Origin: an uncultured Lachnospiraceae bacterium
Lineage (GTDB): Bacteria; Bacillota; Clostridia; Lachnospirales; Lachnospiraceae
Direction: 5' to 3'
Assembly (NCBI GenBank): GCA_947628705.1
Contig: CANRAZ010000003.1
Span: 1 to 64,000, forward strand
DNA: 64,000 nt
Made by a program: the position numbers and the translations under genes. Under the pieces are notes generated by a model. That model ran no database searches. It was not told the DNA's origin and saw nothing but the letters and a program-made list of their open reading frames with translations. Position 1 is the first letter of the stretch. Each line of letters opens with the position of its first letter. This document shows positions 19,601-27,949 of the stretch, piece by piece.

Positions 19601-20221
19601 GCTCGCTCCGACATCGTAATGAAGCTCCTTCTTTGAAGCGTCAATAGTGACTCCCATCTTCTTGTGGGTAGCCACAAAAAACTCCTCCATAGCATTGTCA
19701 ACGGACGGGCTTTTAAGCAGCCTTTCCCAAAGGAAATGACTCTTTTCTTCGTAAAATTTCAGAAACGCCTCAAACTCGGAAGTTGTAAACAGCCTCCTTG
19801 CCTCGCTCCAGTTTTCCCTTGCAAGAGCGGCAAACTGATGCATGTTGCGGATGTCTCCGTATATTGTCTTAAGCGCAGGTGGAACGACCGTAATGTTGTA
19901 AGGAAGGGTTATCTCTCCGCAATTAGTTATAAAGCATAATTCGCCTGTAATATGTTCATCTACAGCGGAAAATTCCGCATTGACGGTGTATTCAACAATG
20001 CTCTCGCTTCCGACAAACTGACTCTGCACGGCTGTAAGCTTTGGACTGGTGGAATAGACCAAGCCCTTCATGTGGACGTCAGCCTCGTTGCTTACCGTTA
20101 TGCTTCCGGTAAACTTCGAACCCGTTTCTACCGTAAAGCTTAATTTTTCTTCGCTTAATTTTATCTGAGGTAGCTCGTAGGTCATTATGCCTCTTGAAAG
20201 CTGCTCAATCTTTTCCTTCAC
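16679..20221 (-). CDS. 1180-aa cytoplasmic protein: N-terminal beta-sandwich domains then long alpha-solenoid (DUF5717-like)
   Basis: No signal peptide or TM; Ig-like N-terminal strands; long Leu/Tyr-rich helical region. Family name recalled, not searched. Confidence 0.7.
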   Translation of the reverse strand: MKEKIEQLSRGIMTYELPQIKLSEEKLSFTVETGSKFTGSITVSNEADVHMKGLVYSTSPKLTAVQSQFVGSESIVEYTVNAEFSAVDEHITGELCFITNCGEITLPYNITVVPPALKTIYGDIRNMHQFAALARENWSEARRLFTTSEFEAFLKFYEEKSHFLWERLLKSPSVDNAMEEFFVATHKKMGVTIDASKKELHYDVGASSFSDGFKIKKNNWGYVNLSVASDVNFLEPEQETVRYEDFNGSEFELKYIVYPERMQPGFNTGNIIISGCGLQIVVPVTCHLPSRDKETAAMIAAYNRLIVKSVENYISFAMNRIPAGRYVSEAMSMMDRYEATPGADMLLAKLYRSNLLKIAGKESPSASLLNSVTEEELFSAAVYTKALYYYLNAERTTTTKAEYLEKLYELCSSYPNELTVQLFVLRADDRYKKNAKLRLDELRSIYEKGCRSPLMLLEAASVYNMDPRYVKELGEFETAVIMYSLKTGYCSRELALQFTELVLRAKTYVKLYYNALVLAYDRFQHKDTLIAICQTLIRGYKRDSRYFKWYQKGVEENIRISDLYEYYMYSMNADVEENLDQSVLMYYVYNSKLNDRRLAYLYANIVLHKDSNPIVYENYKEKLRIFAIQQMRAGKNDKMLSILYNDSLSDENYEKQFSEHLSKVLYRCEVTCTNPLMRYVCVSHKELEEEVTVPLINGEAQIDVFTDGAQVFMLDASNNRYVLTDEVKIESLLASDDLSIIAYRCDRDNEKLILNMAEKAQKMRRYDQASIELRKQAVLLPGLSEKGRENYLSELVFYFYDHSQEELTEDDLKKLNYKMLSPSRRGKFIGLLILREQHTQAFKLIEECGFMEVDIRLLEKFAVSLPPAVLNRYSKTLCDLMYYLFLNGRRNEKILIYLVNYYNGLTSDMFDVWQEACANQCATSDFDERILGQILFTESYLPYGEQIYAHYHRRSKNRALTKAYFNYLAFKYLVSDVPISAISMEMLKRDSYFESNDMVVLACLKQLALSSELTADEQEFARNWLEVMDSKGKILPCFTSFSRYFRLPENMEDKVYIEYRTNPEHRVTIHIASIQDGKRIVREEPMRNVCYGIFVKEIVLFAQETVEYIISDEDGSNVNKTEKNILTGPVAGSSKNKSRFASINAIIGARNQKDKSKSIELLNEYVKNEFAISQLFHEIE

Positions 20222-20553
20222 GGTAGCGCCGTCCTTTCTGCATTTACTGCGGATTTAACATTAAGTCAGGGTCATGCCATTTTCAGGCAAACCTATGCCA
20301 CGTTATATTTTAACAAAATGCGGCTTAATATTCAACTATTTTATTTACAATGCTGCCGCCGTCCTCCTGTAATTAATTATCACACAGCAAACGGCGGCAG
20401 AGGGCAGTAATTTTGCCAGACTGCTTAACGGTTTCCGCTCCCTTCTTTGCTTGAATACTGCCGTATCGTTCTTACAGCCGGTCAAAATATTTCCGATAAT
20501 GCCATGCCATTTTTTAAAAAGATGAAAATCGGTTGATAGTTCATTCGCAGTGA

Positions 20554-20598
20554 TTGACAAAATCAAAATTTCAATTTATAATATAACTATTGTTATAT
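20554..20598 (+). promoter_or_regulatory. Perfect sigma-A promoter with overlapping palindromic operator
   Basis: TTGACA (20554-20559)-N17-TATAAT (20577-20582); ATATAAC-TATT-GTTATAT palindrome at 20581-20598. Confidence 0.8.
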
Positions 20599-20627
20599 AA
20601 CAAAAATTATTAAAAGGGAGGGAAACC

Positions 20628-21200
20628 ATGCCTCCAAAACCTAAAATCACAAAAGATATGGTCATTGACGCTGCCTTTGAGATTGCCCGTGAAACGGGCG
20701 CGGAAAATATTAACGCAAGGACAGTCGCAAAAAAATTGAAATGTTCTACGCAGCCTGTCATGTACCACTTTGCAACGATTGAGGAGCTGAAAAAGGCCGC
20801 CTATGCAAAGACCGACTTCTATCATTCCGAATACCTGATGAATATCGGAAACCCACAGGGAGGCATTATGCTCGGAATCGGGTTAAATTATATCCGCTTC
20901 GCGATTGAAGAACCGCATTTGTTCCGTTTCCTTTTTCAATCAAACTTTTTTACCGGAACGACCCTGTTGGAAATGATAGATGCCGAAGAGCTTGCTCCTG
21001 TTCTTTCAGCAATGCAGGGAGCAGTCGGAGGCAGTATAGAAAAAGTCAAAAAAATCTTTATAACAATTTTTTTATTTGCTCACGGATATGCGAGCATCAT
21101 CGCCAACAATTCATTGGAATACGACGAGGAGCTTATAAAATATCATTTGGAGCGGGCATACAGAGGCGCATTATTGGCGGTACAGGAGGAAATGAAATGA
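20628..21200 (+). CDS. TetR/AcrR-family transcriptional regulator
   Basis: N-terminal HTH: ITKDMVIDAAFEIARETGAENINARTVAKKLKCSTQPVMYHFATIEELKKA; AAGGGAGGG upstream. Confidence 0.88.
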   Translation: MPPKPKITKDMVIDAAFEIARETGAENINARTVAKKLKCSTQPVMYHFATIEELKKAAYAKTDFYHSEYLMNIGNPQGGIMLGIGLNYIRFAIEEPHLFRFLFQSNFFTGTTLLEMIDAEELAPVLSAMQGAVGGSIEKVKKIFITIFLFAHGYASIIANNSLEYDEELIKYHLERAYRGALLAVQEEMK

Positions 21201-21877
21201 AAAATCAACAAGCTACGGAAAATAACAAAAAAAGCGTTGTACTCACGGTTATAGGCGTGGCAATAATGATATTATTAACGGCGACAAAAGTCGTACCGTC
21301 CTCGAAAGCAGCAGGGTATTCCGTATTTGTGGGGATTGCGTTTTTCTTCATCACGGAAGCTGTCAGCAAAGCAAAAGGCCCTGAATCGGGATTGCGTTTT
21401 AATACCGTTGCAGAAGATATTAAAAAGCCGGGCGTAATTCTTTGGGCGCTGCTGCCAAGCGTGAGCGGTATTGTATCTCTTGTTGTCGGAAATCTGATTT
21501 TCGGCGGAGAGAACATTTTACATCTAACAGAAAGGACGGGTTCCGTGGGACTGTCTTTTGATAAAACCGCGCTGCTGATAGTTCAGGTTATCATTGCGGC
21601 GTTCGGCGAGGAAATCGCATATCGGGGATTCTTCCTCGGAAAGAGCATGAAGATGCTTCCATTCTGGCTCTGCGCAGCAGCGTCATCTGTAGTTTTTGCC
21701 GCCGGACACATTGCCGCCGGAAACATAGGAGTCGTGCTTTATGATGTTGCCTTTGTATTCATCGACAGCCTGATTTTCTCTGTGGTTTACCGTAAATCAG
21801 GCAACTGCGTTATCAGCACGATTTCGCATATCCTCGGAAACGCGATATCCCTTGCAGTCGTGTTTGCATTCTTTTAA
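21197..21877 (+). CDS. CPBP-family intramembrane metalloprotease
   Basis: FGEEIAYRGFFLG, AAGHIAAG, ISHILGNAIS motifs; overlaps the TetR stop (ATGA). Confidence 0.88.
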   Translation: MKNQQATENNKKSVVLTVIGVAIMILLTATKVVPSSKAAGYSVFVGIAFFFITEAVSKAKGPESGLRFNTVAEDIKKPGVILWALLPSVSGIVSLVVGNLIFGGENILHLTERTGSVGLSFDKTALLIVQVIIAAFGEEIAYRGFFLGKSMKMLPFWLCAAASSVVFAAGHIAAGNIGVVLYDVAFVFIDSLIFSVVYRKSGNCVISTISHILGNAISLAVVFAFF

Positions 21878-21898
21878 AATTCTTTACTGCGAATCGGT

Positions 21899-22507
21899 TC
21901 ACATCTCAAGGTTTATGCTTCCAAGCCGCTTATAGTCTTCATTATGCGTAACGAGTATAACCGTTTTTCCGCTCTTATTCAGCTTTTGCAGTATATCCAT
22001 TACCTTGTCTGCATTTTCTCTGTCCAAAGAGCCTGTCGGTTCGTCGGCGAGTATGACTGAACATTTCTTGACGATCAGCCGTGCAAGGGCGACTCTTTGC
22101 TGTTCGCCTCCCGATAAGCGGTACACCTTTTCATCAATCCTGTCGGCAAGATCCGTCATTTCAAGCGCCTGCTCAATGCCTACTCCGCTTCTTGCGCTTT
22201 TATGCACCAGTTCGAGATTCTGCCTGACGGTTTTTCTTTCAACCAAAGCGAAATTTTGAAACAAAAACCCGATTTTTTCTCTGTAATAGTCCGTATTGCC
22301 GCTGTTATATTCTATTTTCAGCCCGTCTACTATCACGCTTCCTGCCGTTACGCGCTCAAGCCCGCCTATTATGTTAAGCAAGGTGGTTTTGCCGCACCCG
22401 CTTCTGCCTGTAACGACGACAAAAGCCCCATCAGGAATTTCCATGTTCATATTTTCAAAAAGAGTAAAATCTCCAAACTTTTTTGTAAGACCTTCTATCT
22501 TAATCAC
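21899..22507 (-). CDS. ABC transporter ATP-binding protein (bacteriocin-export type)
   Basis: Walker A GRSGCGKTT, signature LSGGEQQRVALAR, Walker B VILADEPTGSLD. Confidence 0.93.
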   Translation of the reverse strand: MIKIEGLTKKFGDFTLFENMNMEIPDGAFVVVTGRSGCGKTTLLNIIGGLERVTAGSVIVDGLKIEYNSGNTDYYREKIGFLFQNFALVERKTVRQNLELVHKSARSGVGIEQALEMTDLADRIDEKVYRLSGGEQQRVALARLIVKKCSVILADEPTGSLDRENADKVMDILQKLNKSGKTVILVTHNEDYKRLGSINLEM

Positions 22508-24429
22508 AAGGCTCCTCCCTTCAGAATCTTAACAATGCTTCTGCGCTCCTGTATTCTGCCCATAACCGCCGCCTCACAAAGAGAAAAAGCAAGTACAAAC
22601 AGAGAGCAGAATACAGATATCGCTATCTCAGACAACGAATTATGCTTTAGTCCCATAAGAATTATAAAAGCAGCAATGCAGTTCTCCACAATCATTTTAT
22701 AAAAAGGCCGCATCAGCTCTGAATTGCTGTAACCCAAAATACGTTTAACGCACAGCTCTTTTCCCTCAACGATATAAACAAGCCTTATTATCGTCCCAAG
22801 AATAATAACGATGGTAAGCAGAAAAATTGCCGACGCAAAGACGCATATCTTTAAAATAAGCTTTGTCCTTTCCGCATCTTCCTTTAAACTGTTCCAAGGA
22901 CTTTCTGCCTGAAGCTGCAAATCATATTTCTCAGCAAGCTCCTCAAGCTGCTTTTCACTTGCATTTACCAGACATCCCTGAAGACTGTTATAAACTTCAG
23001 GCGCCTGAGTCACGTCGTCAAACTGCATTATATTTCTCGACAGCAGTATCACGGGCTGGTAAACCATGTCGGCAATATGCTCTCCGTCAATTGCCGGAAA
23101 TTTCCTTTCACCTGAATATTTAATTATCTCAGGCTCTCCCGTTTTGCCGGTCCCGCTGTACAGCTCTCTTTTCCATTCATCCATCTTTTCTTCACTGATT
23201 TCTTCATGATCGGGCATTATAATATAAAATTCTTCGTCAAAATCAGTCTCCGAAAGCTCAGGGAAAAATTCCTTAAGGTACTTTACAGCTTTATCATTTA
23301 TCTTTATTTCTCTGTCATCACTTGAACCGGAAAAGCTTCCGCCGTTATCCATCTGTATGACATCACAGCTTTGATACAGCTCTGAATACAAAACGGCATC
23401 ATACTGCAATATATATTCGTCGGCAAAATCACTTTTAGAGCCGTTTATCAGGACACGGCAATAATCCTTTTTATTTTCAAAGAAATCATACTTGTCTTTT
23501 GTTTCCGAAATTTCTCTTATGCTGCCGGCAGCAATTCCAAGCACTATTACTGCCGCGACGGTCACTATTACAAATATCACCCTGTTAATCTTAAGTATTT
23601 TCACGCTTGCGAAAGAGCTTCCGAGTACCTTTCTTACGCTCAATCCCAGCATGGACAGATGCAGACATGAATCTGCCGCAAGAAAGACCGCAAATACAGC
23701 CGCAAGCGCTTTTTTTGCAAAGAAAATATAGGTTATGCGGCTCATTATAAAGGCAGTAGCCGCCAGAACAGCCAGATAAAGAAGCAAATCAATTACAATT
23801 TCTTTAAGTATCAGATGACCCAGCCTGTGTCCCGTCGTCACCATTACAAAATTCTGCCTGCTTTCCGTCAGACATTCATAGTAAGTAAGCAGCATAAGTA
23901 TAATTGCTGCAAGAACCGCCGCAAAGACAGGCATATAACCGCTTTCTCCAAGATAAGTATAGGTTTCCTCACCGTCAATGCCGTATTTTTCATCTATTTC
24001 CTTAAGGTTAGGCGAGCTTTGATTTTCAGTATATACATTTACATACACATACCCGCCGTCCTCAGGAGCAATATATTCAGACAGGTCACGGAAAACATAA
24101 GTGGTGCTTCCCATAAACAAGCTGGACGTAGTCCCTTCAACAATCTGGTAATCGTCAATAAGGATTTTTTTCATTGCTTTATCACAGTAAATGCTGACGT
24201 CGCCCTTTTCCTTCTTTTTTATAAACAGATGAATATCCTCGCATTTATTGTAGCTCAGCAGCTCTTGTAATTCCTGATTATCGGGATTTTCCAAAACAAT
24301 CTGACAGCCGATCTCGGAATGTCCGGTGTATATTTGGTAGCACTCCCCTGCAAGCAGAAAAATTATTATAAGAAAGATACAAAAACAGATATATTTTGCA
24401 GTTCTCAAAACACTCCTTTCCGCCTGCAC
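22504..24429 (-). CDS. Large ABC permease-like membrane protein (lactococcin-972 exporter/'bacteriocin-associated 7TM' type)
   Basis: 641 aa, TM segments at N-terminus, middle and C-terminus, large ectodomain; overlaps ATPase start. Confidence 0.75.
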   Translation of the reverse strand: MQAERSVLRTAKYICFCIFLIIIFLLAGECYQIYTGHSEIGCQIVLENPDNQELQELLSYNKCEDIHLFIKKKEKGDVSIYCDKAMKKILIDDYQIVEGTTSSLFMGSTTYVFRDLSEYIAPEDGGYVYVNVYTENQSSPNLKEIDEKYGIDGEETYTYLGESGYMPVFAAVLAAIILMLLTYYECLTESRQNFVMVTTGHRLGHLILKEIVIDLLLYLAVLAATAFIMSRITYIFFAKKALAAVFAVFLAADSCLHLSMLGLSVRKVLGSSFASVKILKINRVIFVIVTVAAVIVLGIAAGSIREISETKDKYDFFENKKDYCRVLINGSKSDFADEYILQYDAVLYSELYQSCDVIQMDNGGSFSGSSDDREIKINDKAVKYLKEFFPELSETDFDEEFYIIMPDHEEISEEKMDEWKRELYSGTGKTGEPEIIKYSGERKFPAIDGEHIADMVYQPVILLSRNIMQFDDVTQAPEVYNSLQGCLVNASEKQLEELAEKYDLQLQAESPWNSLKEDAERTKLILKICVFASAIFLLTIVIILGTIIRLVYIVEGKELCVKRILGYSNSELMRPFYKMIVENCIAAFIILMGLKHNSLSEIAISVFCSLFVLAFSLCEAAVMGRIQERRSIVKILKGGAL

Positions 24430-24534
24430 GGCGCCCAGCGCGCAAATCTACAGCGCTCCTCATACAAGCTGCCGCACCGCAGTCACGTCCTGCGTTCCTC
24501 ACGCCTTTTGCGGTATCGGGCAGTAATTTCCCTG

Positions 24535-25095
24535 CTACAGCGATTCCCTTACATCGGCTATTCCCCAAACGTCTTTGATTACCCGGTAAACCTCTTTGAT
24601 TTCATCAAAATATTCCTCGTAAATCCGCTCGCTTTCAGAATCTCCGCTGACATAATTCATTTTTTTATCAAGCTTCATCATGCAGGAACGCATCTCTGAC
24701 TTGCCGCTTTTGAGTTCATACGGATAGTTTACGTATATTTCAAATTCATTTTTAAAAAGCTTGGGGTATATGTCCGCATCACAGTAAGCATCCATAGGTT
24801 TGTCTGAAATTGAATGGTTTACATACATATTGCCCCCAAGGCTCGGAAAATCCTGGCGATATGCTCCCACAGTATAATCTCCGACTTTTATCGATTCTCC
24901 GTCAACCGCATCAAGCAGAGGCTTCCACCTGACCGTACGGTAGGCAGCAACAAAAATAAGGTAAAGTAAAACAGCCGAGCCTAAAATTAACCACACTACC
25001 CTTTTGCTTCTTTTTCCGTTCTTATCTTTTTTCTTTTTATTGTTTTCTTCCCATTCCTCATAATCGGGTATTAAACTGTCAAGCTGGTCATACAT
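24535..25095 (-). CDS. Single-TM protein of unknown function in the exporter locus
   Basis: Acidic N-terminus, KKKKDKNGKRSKR, one TM (VVWLILGSAVLLYLIFVAAY), extracellular domain. Confidence 0.7.
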   Translation of the reverse strand: MYDQLDSLIPDYEEWEENNKKKKDKNGKRSKRVVWLILGSAVLLYLIFVAAYRTVRWKPLLDAVDGESIKVGDYTVGAYRQDFPSLGGNMYVNHSISDKPMDAYCDADIYPKLFKNEFEIYVNYPYELKSGKSEMRSCMMKLDKKMNYVSGDSESERIYEEYFDEIKEVYRVIKDVWGIADVRESL

Positions 25096-25159
25096 GGCAG
25101 ACTCCTTTATAAACTACCGTTTTATCGCCTTTACCAGAAATATATGCAAAAGTACAATA

Positions 25160-25579
25160 TCATTGCTCAAAAATATACATCGTCCAAGTTGTCGCATAGG
25201 CATAATGAATTACCGATTTCTTCGATGAATTTTCCCTAGGCAAAGCCCAAGATGTAATTCCAGAGCTCTCACCATCACTGTTTTTTACCAGCGCAGCAGC
25301 TTTCATTCCATATGCAACATCACAATTTTGAATTTGCACTCTGTCATAGTTGTAGTAAAGACCATCATCATAAAAACATGTAACAGTACATGCATGCTCT
25401 GTTCCGTATATATTAACTGTCATTTCACGTTTTTCTTCAAAGGAGTCATTACCCACGGTTTCCTTATACTTTAAGTTCAACTCTTTTCCTGTCATAGTTT
25501 TATGACTTCCTACCGCAAGAGCTGGCGAAAAAACGCCTAATAGAAATGAGATACACAATGCAACAACAATTTTTTTCAT
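25160..25579 (-). CDS. Small secreted protein, candidate cargo of the exporter locus
   Basis: Signal peptide MKKIVVALCISFLLGVFSPALA; 139 aa; GGAGG upstream. Confidence 0.7.
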   Translation of the reverse strand: MKKIVVALCISFLLGVFSPALAVGSHKTMTGKELNLKYKETVGNDSFEEKREMTVNIYGTEHACTVTCFYDDGLYYNYDRVQIQNCDVAYGMKAAALVKNSDGESSGITSWALPRENSSKKSVIHYAYATTWTMYIFEQ

Positions 25580-25607
25580 AACAAGACCTCCATAATTTTG
25601 CTAGCGG

Positions 25608-25629
25608 TATTAGTTTTATACAACTAATA
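25608..25629. promoter_or_regulatory. Inverted repeat in the 5' region of the secreted-protein gene
   Basis: TATTAGTT-TTATAC-AACTAATA, perfect 8-bp arms. Confidence 0.5.
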
Positions 25630-25815
25630 AGCTTTACTACATAAAGTGTCTCTTTCATGCATTATAGCCATTTATATCAATATCCACGTGTTATAATACC
25701 ACCCATTAAAACACATTTGGTGTCATAAAATTCATCTTAAAAAATGAGTTCGAAACATCTAATAGCATCTGAGAAAGAATATCACTTTATTTAAACTGCT
25801 TTACACCGCTATTGT

Positions 25816-25871
25816 TAAACTAAAAACCTTTTAGTTTAGCATATTATATATCTACTTGCTTGTATTGTCAA
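25816..25871 (-). promoter_or_regulatory. Perfect sigma-A promoter with a 10-bp-arm palindrome at the expected +1
   Basis: Minus TTGACA (25871-25866)-N17-TATAAT (25848-25843); TAAACTAAAA-ggt-TTTTAGTTTA at 25838-25816. Confidence 0.8.
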
Positions 25872-26650
25872 TCCCTTTATAGTTCATAAGATATTGCCCT
25901 ATAGGCTCATTTAAAGCTGTATTTTCATTTATTAACTCAATACTACAAGATTTAATGGATATAGACGACAAAAGGGTTTTGCAACATATTTAAAAGTATC
26001 CTAAATAAATATGTTTCATCGATATATAATTCTTTTTGCCAAATGATAAATTGCATCTTTAACTTAATTTATATTATTTATCTCAGATATAGAATCAATC
26101 ACTTCGCTTTAATAAACATAATACAAATCATACGTTTTCTAGTTTATTTCAAAATCTCAACAATAAAAAATATTACATAGGCAATTTTTTTAGAATCATG
26201 TAATCTCGCATAGGATACAAACTCTCGATACCAAGCAAAAGCCGTATACTGAAAGCGCAGTAGAAAATAAATCCATTACATATGTACAAGCAAGACCAAC
26301 AATCTTCACATGGAATGTATTATTACATTGCGATAATGATTTGATTTTATAATCAACAAACATAATAATTTTTTCATACGGCAAACTTGCTTTTCTATTT
26401 CAACGACATAATGTTCGATTTTAGGAACAACAAATTTCTTTATCCATTATGAGAATTCTTCCTCCTACAAAAGTTTTGTAACTGGAACAAAATCAAAGGG
26501 GCTGCGACCTAGTTTTTATATCGTTCTAAAATCAATTTTCTTGTTTCAGAATACATATCAGAATCATCATTAGGCTTACTGTCATTCTCATTTTCAAAAT
26601 ATCATTTATCTATTATTGTTTTGATAAGTTTGACATAGCAGGTTTTATCT

Positions 26651-26694
26651 AAAAAAACGCTGTACAAAAGGTTGTCCATTTGCACAGCGTTTTC
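26651..26694 (-). terminator. Terminator of the infC-rpmI-rplT operon
   Basis: Minus AAAACGCTGTGCAAA...TTTTGTACAGCGTTTTTTT hairpin with T7. Confidence 0.9.
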
Positions 26695-26741
26695 ATTTTC
26701 ACGTCTAATTTTGACAGCTGAACCACAACGGGCTTTACTAT

Positions 26742-27098
26742 TTAAGCAAGCTTTGCCTTTGCAACGTCAACAAGCTTTGCAAAGCCTTCCGCATCGTTTA
26801 CCGCAAGGTCTGCAAGCACCTTTCTGTTGATTGTTACTTCTGCAAGCTTTAAGCCGTACATGAACTTTGAATAAGAAAGCCCGTTAAGTCTTGCGGCTGC
26901 ATTTATACGCGCAATCCAAAGGCTTCTCATCTGTCTCTTTCTTTCCTTACGTCCTGCAAATGACGATGCAAGGGCGCGCATTACGGACTGCTTTGCAATT
27001 CTATACTGCTTGCTTCTGGCTCCCCTGTATCCTTTAGCCATTTTTAAAACTCTATTATGCTTTTTCTTGGCATTTAAGCCACCTTTAATTCTTGCCAT
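26742..27098 (-). CDS. rplT: Ribosomal protein L20
   Basis: MARIKGGLNAKKKHNRVLKMAKGYRGARSK. Confidence 0.98.
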   Translation of the reverse strand: MARIKGGLNAKKKHNRVLKMAKGYRGARSKQYRIAKQSVMRALASSFAGRKERKRQMRSLWIARINAAARLNGLSYSKFMYGLKLAEVTINRKVLADLAVNDAEGFAKLVDVAKAKLA

Positions 27099-27191
27099 AA
27101 TTAACCTCTTTCCGTGCTGCTGATTTTATTTGAAGCCTGTGAATACAGCACAGTCACAAACTCCTTAATGGTAATTTACGTTAAAACGTGA

Positions 27192-27389
27192 TTACAGATA
27201 TGGTAAAATCTTCTTGATGTTCTTTTCGTTCGTCTTGTCTGCCAAGGTGGCTTTTCTGAGATTTCTCTTAAGCTTTGTTGTTTTCTTTGTTAAAATGTGC
27301 TGCTTTCCTGCTTTCATTCTCTTAATCTTACCTGTTCCGGTCTTAGAAAATCTTTTTGCAGCAGCTCTGCTTGTCTTCATTTTAGGCAT
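27192..27389 (-). CDS. rpmI: Ribosomal protein L35
   Basis: [24 protein letters not shown]. Confidence 0.98.
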   Translation of the reverse strand: MPKMKTSRAAAKRFSKTGTGKIKRMKAGKQHILTKKTTKLKRNLRKATLADKTNEKNIKKILPYL

Positions 27390-27423
27390 AATATTTTCCT
27401 CCTTATAATAAACATTAACCCTT

Positions 27424-27936
27424 TTAGCTGTCTCTCTTCTTAGTCAGGATAACCACAAGGCTTCTGCCCTCCATCTTAGGCGGCTTGTCAACAACGGCAC
27501 AGTCAGAAAGCTTTTCAACAAAGCCGTCAATTATTTCTCTGCCGGTGTTCACATGAGCCATCTCGCGTCCCCTGAACCTTAGAGTGACTTTCACCTTATC
27601 TCCTTTAGTGATGAACTTTCTTGCCTGATTTGATTTTGTGTTCAAATCATTGACGTCAATGTTCGGCGACAAACGGATTTCCTTAACCTCTGTAACCTTC
27701 TGCTTCTTCTTTGCATCCTTTTCCCTGCGGATCTGCTCATAGCGGTACTTGCCGTAGTCCACGATTTTACACACAGGCGGTTTTGCATTAGGAGCAATCA
27801 TGATAAGGTCGAGCTCCATTTCCCTTGCTTTGCTAAGAGCCTCTGCGCTTGACATTATTCCAAGCTGCTCTCCGTTTTCTCCTACTACACGAATCTCCGA
27901 ATTACGGATTTTTTCGTTCATCAATACTTCGCTGAT
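27424..27936 (-). CDS. infC: Translation initiation factor IF-3
   Basis: [33 protein letters not shown]. Start inferred as ATC at 27936-27934 because GGAGG (27949-27945) is 8 nt upstream. Confidence 0.9.
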   Translation of the reverse strand: MSEVLMNEKIRNSEIRVVGENGEQLGIMSSAEALSKAREMELDLIMIAPNAKPPVCKIVDYGKYRYEQIRREKDAKKKQKVTEVKEIRLSPNIDVNDLNTKSNQARKFITKGDKVKVTLRFRGREMAHVNTGREIIDGFVEKLSDCAVVDKPPKMEGRSLVVILTKKRDS

Positions 27937-27949
27937 ATTTAACACCTCC

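Noticed and set aside
26196-26384. 62-aa ORF in the AT-rich island
   Set aside because: No clear RBS, cysteine-rich odd composition, no recognised family; at best a remnant.
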